NCBI RefSeq assembly: GCF_000423585.1
Contig: NZ_AUIG01000026.1
Span: 1 to 64,000, forward strand
Direction of reading: 5' to 3'
From: Salinimicrobium xinjiangense DSM 19287
GTDB lineage: Bacteria; Bacteroidota; Bacteroidia; Flavobacteriales; Flavobacteriaceae
Length of the DNA stretch: 64,000 bases
This document shows, in pieces, positions 35,779 through 44,931 of the stretch. The position numbers and the translations under genes are program-made. Each line of letters opens with the position of its first letter. The stretch's first letter is position 1. Under the pieces are notes generated by a model. The model ran no database searches, was not told the origin of the DNA, and worked only from the letters and a program-made list of their open reading frames with translations.

Positions 35779-37172
35779 AGGAGATTAGAACCAGCATTAT
35801 TCCTGTTTTCCCTTCCTTTTATAAGGTGAGGAATGCCCCCTCCGAGCCGGATCTTAAAGCCATTTGTGTATTCGCAGCTACCGGTTTTTTTCTTGATCAG
35901 GATACCTATTGGAAAGATAAAAAAGTGATGAGGCCGGGTACCATTAATACTTTGGATAACGATGGTTTTTTAATAAATAGCACTTCCCGGTTTGAATGGT
36001 ATTACCAGCCTCGGGGAATTAGTTTTGAGCAGGCTTTAGCTGAATTTACAAGCTTATTTGAACACATTGTAAAAGATCAGGTGCAGGATTCCCCCGTGAT
36101 CCTTCCCTTATCAGGAGGCCTTGATAGCAGGAGCCAGGCATTGGCTCTGTTAAGGTTAGGCAATGAAGTTTTGAGCTATAGTTATTCTTTTTCCGGAGGC
36201 TATCCTGAAAGTAAAATAGCCGGGAAAGTTGCAGAAGTTTGCCAATTCCCATTTAAGGAAATTCAAATTCCAGCCGGCTATCTGTGGCAGGAGATCGATG
36301 AGCTTGCAGAGATCAATAAATGCTATTCTGAATTCACACATCCCCGGCAAATGGCGGTGCTGCCGGAATTAAAGAAATTGCAGGGAATATTCTCCCTTGG
36401 CCACTGGGGAGATGTATTATTTGATAAAGGGGCTCCCGAAAATTTAGCAGAAAAAGATCAGTTGTCTTATTTGTTAAAAGGAGTGGTCAAAAAAAGCGGA
36501 ATGGAACTGGCGGTTTCTCTTTGGGAAGCCTGGGGTCTTGAAGGCCGGTATGAGGATTATCTTAAAGATAGAATATCAACTTTACTTTCAGCTATAAAAA
36601 TAGAAAACTCCAGTGCGCGGATAAGAGCTTTTAAATCTATGTACTGGGCTCCCCGCTGGACTTCAACCAACCTTGCGATTTTTGCCAGGGCGAATCCTGT
36701 AAGTCTGCCTTATTATGATGACAGAATGTGTAAATTCATCTGTGAAATACCTGAAGCTTTTCTTGCGAACCGGCGTTTACAGCTTTCTTATATAAAACAG
36801 CATAAGGATCTGGGTAAAATTACCTGGGAAGCTCATAAACCTTTTAATTTGCATAATTACCCATTTAATAGAGTACCCTATAATTTACCCTACAGGGTCA
36901 TTAGTAAAGTTCAAAGGGAATCTGCTGCCCTGATTGGAAAAAAATATATCCAGCGTAATTGGGAACTGCAATTTCTGGGAAATAAAAATGAGGAGAATTT
37001 GCTTAACTATCTTTATGAAGATTCATTCAGCGAATTTATCCCTCCAGCAATAGTCAAAGAATTTTATAAGAAATTCAAAGAGCAGGATGGAGTGCAATTC
37101 TCCCATTCAGTTAGTACCTTGCTGACCTTATCAGTTTGGAATAAAAAATTCAATCATGCAACGCCGAATTAA
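35775..37172 (+). CDS. Asparagine-synthase-like ATP-dependent enzyme lacking the glutaminase cysteine
   Basis: 465 residues. The PP-loop LPLSGGLDSRSQA near residue 110 marks the asparagine-synthetase ATP-pyrophosphatase fold. YYDDRMCKFICEIPE and LSYIKQHKDL are also typical. The first 95 residues recall a shrunken class II glutaminase domain (RPGTINTL...FEWYYQP), but there is no Cys2, so glutamine hydrolysis is not expected. Such paralogues in glycan clusters are proposed to amidate uronic acids or use another nucleophile; the substrate here is unknown. Overlaps both neighbours (4 and 17 bp). Confidence 0.78.
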   Translation: MKEIRTSIIPVFPSFYKVRNAPSEPDLKAICVFAATGFFLDQDTYWKDKKVMRPGTINTLDNDGFLINSTSRFEWYYQPRGISFEQALAEFTSLFEHIVKDQVQDSPVILPLSGGLDSRSQALALLRLGNEVLSYSYSFSGGYPESKIAGKVAEVCQFPFKEIQIPAGYLWQEIDELAEINKCYSEFTHPRQMAVLPELKKLQGIFSLGHWGDVLFDKGAPENLAEKDQLSYLLKGVVKKSGMELAVSLWEAWGLEGRYEDYLKDRISTLLSAIKIENSSARIRAFKSMYWAPRWTSTNLAIFARANPVSLPYYDDRMCKFICEIPEAFLANRRLQLSYIKQHKDLGKITWEAHKPFNLHNYPFNRVPYNLPYRVISKVQRESAALIGKKYIQRNWELQFLGNKNEENLLNYLYEDSFSEFIPPAIVKEFYKKFKEQDGVQFSHSVSTLLTLSVWNKKFNHATPN

Positions 37173-38250
37173 GGTCTTATTTACCATTCCGAATTTTGAT
37201 ACTGCCGGTAGCGGCAAGGTGGTGTATGATCTGGTCAAAGGCCTGGATAAGAACAGGTTTGAAATTAGCATAGCCTGTGAACATAACAGAGGTGAATTTT
37301 TTAAGGAAGTAGAGAAGCTGAATGTTCCTGTTGTTATCATGAATACCAATGTTGATTACCGGCCATATATTACATTAATTAAAAGGCTGCAGCCTGTAAT
37401 CGCTTTTTTTAAAGAAAATCATTTTGACCTTATCCACTCCTGGCACTGGAGCAGTGACTGGACAGAAGCCCTGGCAGCAAAATTGGCCGGTGTAAAATGG
37501 ATCTATACCAAGAAAGCGATGAGCTGGGGTAACAGACACTGGAAAATACGAAGTTTTATGGCTAATTACATAATCACCATAAATCACGAAATGCGGGATT
37601 ACTTTCCTTACAAAAAATCCCAACAGCTCATCCCAATAGGTATTGACACGCGTTATTACAATCCGGAGATCTTCAGTTCAACAAAAAAAGAAGAAGATCA
37701 ATATTTTAAAATTGTCACAGTGGCCAATCTTGTTCCTGTTAAGGGAATTGAAATTTTAATTAAAGCAGTACATCTACTTGATGATAAGATGGTCAGGTTA
37801 AAGATAGTGGGAAACGATAGGGATCCTTATTCAGAAAAATTACGACAACTTACAGGTCAGTTAGATCTTGAGCAGCAAGTGGAATTCACAGGGAAACAGA
37901 AAGACGTGAGGCCTTTTATCACCGGGGCCGGCGTATTTGTTATTCCAACTCTGGATGAGGGAAGGAAAGAAGGAATGCCAATGGCTTTGGTGGAAGCGAT
38001 GAGTATGGGTATCCCGGTGCTGGGATCTGCTATTTCTGGAATTAACTTTGTTCTGAAAGATTTTCCGAAACTTATGTTCGAAGCCTCCAATGAGAAAGAC
38101 CTTGCCAAAAAACTCAGGGAACTAAAAGGTAGCGGGGAAATTTACAGACAGGAATTAGGTCACACATTAAGAAAATATACGGTAGAACATTTTTCTATGG
38201 ATCAGTTTATTCAGGATCATGAAAAACTATATGTAAAGCTTTGCTCTTAA
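37156..38250 (+). CDS. GT4-family glycosyltransferase
   Basis: 364 residues, GT-B. VLFTIPNFDTAGSGKVVYDL is the acceptor-side glycine loop; FKIVTVANLVPVKGIEILI begins the donor domain; MALVEAMSMGIPVLGSAISG carries the donor-binding acid. It starts 17 bp inside the previous gene and ends 1 bp before the next. Confidence 0.88.
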   Translation: MQRRIKVLFTIPNFDTAGSGKVVYDLVKGLDKNRFEISIACEHNRGEFFKEVEKLNVPVVIMNTNVDYRPYITLIKRLQPVIAFFKENHFDLIHSWHWSSDWTEALAAKLAGVKWIYTKKAMSWGNRHWKIRSFMANYIITINHEMRDYFPYKKSQQLIPIGIDTRYYNPEIFSSTKKEEDQYFKIVTVANLVPVKGIEILIKAVHLLDDKMVRLKIVGNDRDPYSEKLRQLTGQLDLEQQVEFTGKQKDVRPFITGAGVFVIPTLDEGRKEGMPMALVEAMSMGIPVLGSAISGINFVLKDFPKLMFEASNEKDLAKKLRELKGSGEIYRQELGHTLRKYTVEHFSMDQFIQDHEKLYVKLCS

Positions 38251-38251
38251 T

Positions 38252-39109
38252 TTGAAAAACAGGTACAATAAACATATAATAATAGTGGGTTCTGCCAGAA
38301 GCGGTACCAGTTGGCTGGCTGAAACCATTGCAGCGCAGCATCGATATCGTCTTTTATTTGAACCGGAACATGAATTTAGTACGGAGCTTGGGAAGCTGAT
38401 CTGTGATAAGGATCTCAATTCCCGTAATATTTCTCCTCTTACTGAAAATTATTTCAAAAAGATATTTTTAAATCAGGTGGATAATGATTGGATAGCACAA
38501 TGCAGTAACAGGAAATTCAAAAGACATCTCTGGCCTTTGATCCCTAAAAAGATCATTGTCAAATTTGTTCGTGCAAATCTGGCTGCACATTTTATGAATG
38601 AGCATTTTCAAATTCCCCTGATTCATATTCTCCGGAATCCTTATGGCGTAATTCATTCCCAGCAAAGGGTGAGGTTTTCCTGGCTCTATGATCTCAGCCA
38701 TTTTCAGCAGCAGGAAGAACTTGTGGAACAGGTCTATTCCAAATTTAAGGTCAATTTAAAAGAAGTCGATAATTATTCTGAAATTGAAGTTCTTGCCCTA
38801 AGATGGTGTCTGGAAAATGTAATTCCGCTTCAGACGAGAGAACCTTATTCTTATAAATCCAGAATTATTTACCATGAACATTTGAGAAGCGACATTAATA
38901 ATTTCCTGGAACTTTGTGAGCATTTTAAGCTGCAGCCAGTAAACGATCTTCCTAATAGATATACCTTGCCTTCCAGCAAAACCCACCCCGGCAGTGAGAT
39001 AAGAGGTTCGGTTATGGATCAGGCAAAATTTTCACCGAAGCAATACAGGGAAATTAATGTTATCCTGGATAAATTTGAATGTGAGCTTTATCAAAGACAA
39101 ACCTCGTAA
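38252..39109 (+). CDS. Sulfotransferase-like enzyme
   Basis: 285 residues. IIIVGSARSGTSWLAETIA near residue 10 is the PAPS 5'-phosphosulfate-binding loop; IPLIHILRNPYGVIHSQQR near 120 is the 3'-phosphate motif (RNP...S). It should move sulfate from PAPS to a sugar hydroxyl. TTG start with a 1-bp gap from the GT4 stop. With the second sulfotransferase at 42349 it implies a sulfated polymer, known from marine bacteria. Genes for making PAPS are not in this window. Confidence 0.82.
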   Translation: MKNRYNKHIIIVGSARSGTSWLAETIAAQHRYRLLFEPEHEFSTELGKLICDKDLNSRNISPLTENYFKKIFLNQVDNDWIAQCSNRKFKRHLWPLIPKKIIVKFVRANLAAHFMNEHFQIPLIHILRNPYGVIHSQQRVRFSWLYDLSHFQQQEELVEQVYSKFKVNLKEVDNYSEIEVLALRWCLENVIPLQTREPYSYKSRIIYHEHLRSDINNFLELCEHFKLQPVNDLPNRYTLPSSKTHPGSEIRGSVMDQAKFSPKQYREINVILDKFECELYQRQTS

Positions 39110-39110
39110 T

Positions 39111-40283
39111 ATGACCATAGGGATCGTACTTGCCAAACCACCGGGTTATACTGAGACATTTTTCAGGTCAAAGATCAAGGGGCTGCAGGAAAAAGGTTTT
39201 AAAGTAAATTTATACTGTCAGGAGAATGAAATCGGATTTGATTTATGCCCTGTATATACCAGGCCACCTCTGTCCAAAAACCCTGCATTGCAAATTTTTC
39301 ATACGCTTTTCACTTACATCGGACTGGTAGGTTCTCTTAATAATGTCCGGAGATTTATAAGTTTCGAAAAGAAAGAAGGCACGACTTTATCTAAAATCCT
39401 AAAAAAAATATATTTGAATTCCCACATGCTAAAGGCAGAAGTGGATTGGCTTCATTTTGGTTTTGCAACTATGGCACTGGAGAGGGAATGCATAGCAGAA
39501 GCTATTGGAGCTAAAATGGCAGTTAGTTTTAGAGGTTTTGATATAGACGTATATCCATTAAAAAATCCCGGGTGTTATCAATTGTTTTGGAAAAAGGTGG
39601 ATAAGGTACATGCTATTTCTGAATACCTTCTCAATAAAGCGATGCATCTGGGCTTACCTAAAGAAAAACCGGCTGAGATTATACATCCGGCCGTGAACCC
39701 GGTGATGCTTCCAAAATTTTCCAGGTCCAGGATTAAAAATGACAAATTAAAACTTATAACCGTTGCCAGATTGCATTGGATCAAAGGCATGGATATACTG
39801 ATAGCTGCAGCAGAAATTTTGAGAGAAAAAAATATTGAATTTGAATGGTTAATTGCAGGAGCCGGGGATAAAAAGGAAGAGGAGCGTTACCGCTTTCATG
39901 TATATGAGAAAAAGCTGGAGAAACATGTTGTTTTTCTGGGAGCTCTTTCGCATGCGCAGACGATTCAAAATATTAATGATGCAGATATCTATGTGCAAAC
40001 AAGTTTAAGCGAAGGATTCTGTAACGCAGTTTTAGAAGCTCAGGCCCTGGGAAAGATATGTATTGCATTTTCTGTAGGAGGCCTTCCTGAAAATATCGAA
40101 AATGAAAAATCCGGACTTTTGGTAGATTCTCTTTCAGCAGAGAAATTGGCGATCAAAATAACCGAAGTGCTGGCATTCCCTGCATCCAAATTATCTAATT
40201 ATTCCGAATATGCAGTCCGAAGGGTGAAAGATAATTTTTCAACTGATATGCAAAGTACCTCATTCCAGAGATTTTATGAATAA
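39111..40283 (+). CDS. GT4-family glycosyltransferase
   Basis: 390 residues from ATG 39111, one base after the sulfotransferase stop; an earlier in-frame start would overlap that gene by 50 bp and adds no family-like sequence. VLAKPPGYTETFFRSKIKGL is a typical N-terminus, LITVARLHWIKGMDILI begins the donor domain, and NAVLEAQALGKICIAFSVGG holds the donor site. Overlaps the following FkbM gene by 8 bp. Confidence 0.88.
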   Translation: MTIGIVLAKPPGYTETFFRSKIKGLQEKGFKVNLYCQENEIGFDLCPVYTRPPLSKNPALQIFHTLFTYIGLVGSLNNVRRFISFEKKEGTTLSKILKKIYLNSHMLKAEVDWLHFGFATMALERECIAEAIGAKMAVSFRGFDIDVYPLKNPGCYQLFWKKVDKVHAISEYLLNKAMHLGLPKEKPAEIIHPAVNPVMLPKFSRSRIKNDKLKLITVARLHWIKGMDILIAAAEILREKNIEFEWLIAGAGDKKEEERYRFHVYEKKLEKHVVFLGALSHAQTIQNINDADIYVQTSLSEGFCNAVLEAQALGKICIAFSVGGLPENIENEKSGLLVDSLSAEKLAIKITEVLAFPASKLSNYSEYAVRRVKDNFSTDMQSTSFQRFYE

Positions 40284-41169
40284 TCTAAAGAGAATTAATC
40301 AAAGGTATAAACAGTTCAGGAGCCATCCGCTTACCTGCAAAAATCCAGTGGCAGCATTTTGCCGCTACTTGTTATTTCATATAAGGAGCAGGTTTAAGCA
40401 GGAACAAACGATATCCTGGATCGAGGGACTAAAATTTTATGCCAGAAAGGGTGATGCAGGCTTAGTTGCTAATATTTATTACGGGCTGTATGAATTTGAG
40501 GAATCAATCTTTTTGCTGCATTTCATGAAGGAGGATGATCTTTTTTTGGACATAGGAGCAAATTTAGGGCATTATTCTATGCTGCTTTCCGGTCTTACCA
40601 AATGTAGGTCAATCGCTGTAGAGCCGGTACCTGAAACTTTCAGACAACTACGTCGCAACATCAAATTAAACCGGCTGGAACAATTAATACAACCTTTAAA
40701 TCTTGGCATTTCACATTCAGAGAATAATTTGTTTTTTTCAACCGACCGGAATACTATGGATAGAATTGTTTCTGATTCTTACGCTAATGCTGTTCAGGTC
40801 AAGGTTACCACTATAGATCACTTATTAAGGAATGAAATCCCTGAAGCCATTAAACTTGATGTTGAGGGATATGAATACTTTGCTCTAAAAGGAGCAAATA
40901 AAATTTTGAGATCTGAAAAACTTAAGGTGCTGATAATGGAACTCAACAGATCGGGGAAAAGGTATGGTATTGATGATGAAGATATTTTTAAAGAAATTGT
41001 CGAATTGGGTTTTACTCCTTATGCTTATAATTATAATTCCAGGAAGTTAATAGTTCTCGATTCCTATAACAAAGAAAAATTTAATACACTTTTCATCAGG
41101 GATGAAGAAGCCGTTCGAAACAGGGTTCTGAGAAGTAGAGCGATTAAAATCAAAAAACATGAATTTTAA
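40276..41169 (+). CDS. FkbM-family methyltransferase
   Basis: 297 residues. DDLFLDIGANLGHYSMLLSG is motif I, SIAVEPVPETFRQLRRNI motif II; IKLDVEGYEYFALKGA and VLIMELNRSG are the FkbM-specific downstream segments. Stand-alone counterpart of the domain fused in 22812-24509. It probably O-methylates a sugar. It is followed by a 110-bp gap with no gene. Confidence 0.88.
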   Translation: MNNLKRINQRYKQFRSHPLTCKNPVAAFCRYLLFHIRSRFKQEQTISWIEGLKFYARKGDAGLVANIYYGLYEFEESIFLLHFMKEDDLFLDIGANLGHYSMLLSGLTKCRSIAVEPVPETFRQLRRNIKLNRLEQLIQPLNLGISHSENNLFFSTDRNTMDRIVSDSYANAVQVKVTTIDHLLRNEIPEAIKLDVEGYEYFALKGANKILRSEKLKVLIMELNRSGKRYGIDDEDIFKEIVELGFTPYAYNYNSRKLIVLDSYNKEKFNTLFIRDEEAVRNRVLRSRAIKIKKHEF

Positions 41170-41279
41170 TTTTTTAAATAATATCTGTAATAAACCTGAT
41201 AGAAGTTGAACTTGTTTATCATCGTTGCAAAAAGATCCACAGAAGCCATGTCAAAAATATTATTGTATTGACTTTAGAA

Positions 41280-42365
41280 ATGAAAAGGGCGAAAATATTT
41301 TATCCAAAGGAGCTTTATGATGCCGGTTATCGTGGACATATGTTTCCTTTACTGAAGCCTTTCTTGAAAATTAAAGGATATTCTGATGCGGAACGAATAA
41401 GTTTATATGGAATATCTTCAAGTGATATTTCTTTTGTTGAGGATCCAACATTAGCAGATGTTTTAATACTTCCTATGTCGTGGAATTATTATGTAATTTC
41501 CGGGAAAAGGGAGTCGGCGTTAAAATTTATTGATCAATTTTCTCACCAGGGCAAAAAAATTTTTATTTATAATGCCGGGGATATAGGTCTTAAAATTCCA
41601 TTTTTTCCAAATGTCCTAATATTCAGACTGGCAGTGAATAAAACCTCCAGGAAGGAAAATGAGATAATTATTCCACCGTTTATACTGGATCCTTTAAAAA
41701 CTTTTTACGATTCCCGCCAAATCTTCATGAGAACCTATGGAGATCTACCTAAAGTAGGTTTTTGTGGTTTTGCTAAAACTTCAAGAGTCGATGCAGCAAT
41801 TGAACTGATGAAAATTGAACTTCAAAATGTATTGTCTCTCCTGGATCTGAGAAATGAAGAGCCACAACAATTCCTGTCGAGTTCTTACTTTAGAGGTAGA
41901 GTTCTGGGTATTCTTAAAAACTCTCCCGGGATTAAAACAAATTTTATAGTTAGAAAGAATTATAGAGCAGGTATAATGCATGATTTTTCCCATGACAGCG
42001 TAATAGAATTTTTTAATAATATCAAAGATTCAGACTATGTTTTTTGCGCGAGGGGATCAGGGAATTTTTCAGTGCGGTTTTATGAAACCCTGGCTATGGG
42101 TAGAATTCCTGTTTATGTAAATACCAACGGAGGTTTGCCACTGGATAACCAGATTGAATGGAAGGATCATGTGGTGTGGGTAGAAAAGAGCGAAATTAAT
42201 TGTATAGGAGAAAAGATCGATCATTTTCATAAAAAAATGAACTCAGGTGGATTTAAGAAACTATTGATCAATAACAGGAAACTCTGGGAGGAACGATTAA
42301 CTCTGGGCCCTTATTTTAAAACTATATTAGCTACAGAAATTTCGCGGAATGGGAATGAGGAGTAA
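41280..42365 (+). CDS. Exostosin-like glycosyltransferase
   Basis: 361 residues from ATG 41280; a TTG at 41268 is an alternative. AKIFYPKELYDAGYRGHMFP at the start, LPKVGFCGFAKTSR centrally, then YVFCARGSGNFSVRFYETL and AMGRIPVYVNTNGGLP, the R-F-Y-E signature of exostosin-like domains. Related in type to 5563-6402 but longer. The last 17 bp overlap the next sulfotransferase gene. Confidence 0.78.
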   Translation: MKRAKIFYPKELYDAGYRGHMFPLLKPFLKIKGYSDAERISLYGISSSDISFVEDPTLADVLILPMSWNYYVISGKRESALKFIDQFSHQGKKIFIYNAGDIGLKIPFFPNVLIFRLAVNKTSRKENEIIIPPFILDPLKTFYDSRQIFMRTYGDLPKVGFCGFAKTSRVDAAIELMKIELQNVLSLLDLRNEEPQQFLSSSYFRGRVLGILKNSPGIKTNFIVRKNYRAGIMHDFSHDSVIEFFNNIKDSDYVFCARGSGNFSVRFYETLAMGRIPVYVNTNGGLPLDNQIEWKDHVVWVEKSEINCIGEKIDHFHKKMNSGGFKKLLINNRKLWEERLTLGPYFKTILATEISRNGNEE

Positions 42366-42960
42366 AGTGTTTGTCATAGGGTTTCATAAAACAGGTACTA
42401 CCTCGCTTGAAACAGCACTCAAGCGTTTGGGTTACAGGGTATATGGAGGTGATAAGAATCTTTTGAAGTTTGAAGACAGTAAGGATCTGAAGGATTATAT
42501 CCATAGAACCCTGCAAGATTGGGATGCTGTGCAGGATATGCCCTGGCCTCTTTTCTATAAAGAATTACACGATCTTTATCCCGACGCAAAATTTATACTG
42601 ACCCTTAGAGAAACCAAAGGCTGGATAAATAGTGTTGTAAGGCACTGGGGCAGCATTAGGGTGCCATTGCATAGAAAGATCTATAATGTTCCCTGTGCTG
42701 AAGGCTTCGAGGAAACCTACAAAAGGATCTATACAGGCCATAATAAGAAGGTTTTAGATTTCTTTCAAAATAAGCCCAATTTTTTGGTTATGGAACAAGG
42801 AAAGAATTTCGATTATAAAACCTTGTGTGATTTTCTGGGCTTGGAGATCCCTCTGGAAGAATTTCCTCATAGTAGAAAAAATACCAGGTTACGGGCGAAA
42901 ATTAAATTATACCGGGATCTGAGATCTTATTACTGGAATAAAAAGAATAACTGGAAGTAA
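42349..42960 (+). CDS. Sulfotransferase-family protein
   Basis: 203 residues. FVIGFHKTGTTSLETALKRL is the PAPS-binding loop, FILTLRETKGWINSVVRHW the 3'-phosphate motif. This short type with KTGTTSL matches the Sulfotransfer_4-like group. ATG 42349 or 42355. It overlaps the upstream gene by 17 bp and the next by 1 bp. A second sulfate-adding enzyme of a different subfamily from 38252-39109, so two positions may be modified. Confidence 0.8.
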   Translation: MGMRSKVFVIGFHKTGTTSLETALKRLGYRVYGGDKNLLKFEDSKDLKDYIHRTLQDWDAVQDMPWPLFYKELHDLYPDAKFILTLRETKGWINSVVRHWGSIRVPLHRKIYNVPCAEGFEETYKRIYTGHNKKVLDFFQNKPNFLVMEQGKNFDYKTLCDFLGLEIPLEEFPHSRKNTRLRAKIKLYRDLRSYYWNKKNNWK

Positions 42961-44027
42961 TGAAAATATTATTTCTTTTTACCTACAACAAAGGATTACT
43001 CTCTGATTTTTTCATGGACTTAGGCCAACAGCTAATTGAAGATGGTCATGAAGTAAAGGTATATTCCCTAAAGGAACACCCGGGAAAATATAAGGTTGGA
43101 AGTTTAGAAATTATTGTCGAAGAAAAAGGAGGTTATGTAAGCGACTATTTTCAAATTTTTAAATGCATAAAAGAAATTTCTCCCGATGTTATTATTTCCA
43201 ATTTCAGTTATGCTAATCCGTCCATGTTAGCGGGTAAAATTTTAAATATAAAAAGAAATATTGTCTGGGTCCACTCTTTAAAAAAACACGGTGATCCGGG
43301 ACATTATGTAATTATTATAAAGAGGCAGTTCTATAAACTTGCTGACAAGATCATAGTCAATTCCCATATTCTCGAAAAAGAGTTAAAGGAGGTTTTTCAT
43401 GTTAGAGGGTCTAAAATTATCCCTATACCTTTTTGGTCAAATATTCAAGAGGTTAAACCAAAACTGATCGAAATTGAAGAAACAAGGGATCAATTTTTAA
43501 TAGGTTGCCCCGGAAGATTTACAATAATTAAAAATCAGCAGGTAATTATAAAGGCTATTGCCTCAGCAAAAGCCAATGCTTCAAAAGAGTTGAAATTTTA
43601 TTTGGCGGGAGATGGTCCTAACCGCAAAAACCTGGAAATACAGGTAAGCGAACTCAACCTTAGAGAGGAAGTGAACTTTTTAGGAGTTTTGTCAGCAGGC
43701 CAGATGGTGGATTTTTATAATAAAATGGATCTGATCATTTTACCGAGTCTTTTTGAATCTTTTGGATTGGTTTTTATTGAAGCACTTTCTTTAGGTATCC
43801 CTGTTCTTGTATCGGAAAGATTTGGCGCCCTTGATTTTGTGGATAAAGAAAACACAGAAGTCAAACAGATCCTTTTCGATCCTGAAGATCCTGAAGCTTT
43901 AGCTCAAAAAATTGCTGATATCGTAAGTCTGGAAAGCATAGACAGGAACTTTTATAAAACCTTATATAGAGAACATTTTAAAAAAGAGAAAATATACCGG
44001 GAAGTTCTCGAAGTTCTAATAGAATAA
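42960..44027 (+). CDS. GT4-family glycosyltransferase
   Basis: 355 residues, GT-B. FLFTYNKGLLSDFFMDLGQ at the N-terminus; LIGCPGRFTIIKNQQVIIKA begins the donor domain; LVFIEALSLGIPVLVSERFG holds the donor-binding acid. Start overlaps the sulfotransferase stop by one base. Confidence 0.88.
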   Translation: MKILFLFTYNKGLLSDFFMDLGQQLIEDGHEVKVYSLKEHPGKYKVGSLEIIVEEKGGYVSDYFQIFKCIKEISPDVIISNFSYANPSMLAGKILNIKRNIVWVHSLKKHGDPGHYVIIIKRQFYKLADKIIVNSHILEKELKEVFHVRGSKIIPIPFWSNIQEVKPKLIEIEETRDQFLIGCPGRFTIIKNQQVIIKAIASAKANASKELKFYLAGDGPNRKNLEIQVSELNLREEVNFLGVLSAGQMVDFYNKMDLIILPSLFESFGLVFIEALSLGIPVLVSERFGALDFVDKENTEVKQILFDPEDPEALAQKIADIVSLESIDRNFYKTLYREHFKKEKIYREVLEVLIE

Positions 44028-44039
44028 GAAAATTCAGGA

Positions 44040-44912
44040 ATGGCAAAAAAGAAATATTCTTTTTTAAAAACTACCTATCTTAATTTTCACCAGTTATATC
44101 TTGATCTGGTGAATAATTGGAGGAAACTGAAGTCCGGGATTTATAGGAAAAAAATAATTCATTCTTATTATGCCCGGATCAATAATTTTGGAGATAGTTT
44201 TAACAGAGATCTGGTACATTTTTTTGGTGCTGAATTGATATTTGCTTCTCCCGCAGAAAGTGAAACGGTATTGACTGGTTCAATCCTGGGAAACTTTAAA
44301 AGGGAGTTTTCAGGATATTTACTCGGCGCCGGCTTTATTTCTGAAAGGTATGACAGACAAAGGAATCAATGGAAAATAAAGATAATCAGAGGACCCCTGA
44401 GCGGAAAAAGATGTGATGCACCCCCTGAAGTTTTATATGCTGATCCGGGGATACTTGCTTCTAAAATTTACCCATGTCAGGAGAAGAAAAAGTTTAAATT
44501 GGGAATAGTACCCCATAAAAGAGATATTGATTTTATTAAAAATTTATCTTGTGTTGCTGAAATCAAGATCATAGATCCAAGAGATCATCCATTTAAGGTA
44601 GCCAAACAGATTAAGCAATGTCATTTTATAGCTTCCTCTTCTCTTCACGGGCTTATTTTTGCTGATTCATTCAGAATTCCCAATATTCACCTTCGGTTTG
44701 GGGACAGGCCGGTGGGCGGACTTTTTAAGTTTAAGGATTATTACTACGGAATGGATGTTGATCCTGAACATCTTGATTATAGACCGGATTTATTGGTAGA
44801 GGAGATCATTGGAAGGTGTAAACTAAGATATACTGAAAATTATTTAGTTGAAAAACAGCAGGAAATTGAAAGAATTTATAATTCAGTTTTTTCCAAAATC
44901 AATCAAAATTAA
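44040..44912 (+). CDS. Polysaccharide pyruvyl transferase
   Basis: 290 residues. NNFGDSFNRDLVHFFG in the first part and CHFIASSSLHGLIFADSF towards the end are the two hallmarks of PS_pyruv_trans, a GT-B-like fold that adds a pyruvate ketal from phosphoenolpyruvate to a sugar. The ketal gives the polymer a negative charge. LGIVPHKRDIDFIKN fits the family too. Cytosolic. The next gene starts 19 bp later if ATG 44932 is used. Confidence 0.85.
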   Translation: MAKKKYSFLKTTYLNFHQLYLDLVNNWRKLKSGIYRKKIIHSYYARINNFGDSFNRDLVHFFGAELIFASPAESETVLTGSILGNFKREFSGYLLGAGFISERYDRQRNQWKIKIIRGPLSGKRCDAPPEVLYADPGILASKIYPCQEKKKFKLGIVPHKRDIDFIKNLSCVAEIKIIDPRDHPFKVAKQIKQCHFIASSSLHGLIFADSFRIPNIHLRFGDRPVGGLFKFKDYYYGMDVDPEHLDYRPDLLVEEIIGRCKLRYTENYLVEKQQEIERIYNSVFSKINQN

Positions 44913-44931
44913 TACCCTCTCTCACAAATTT

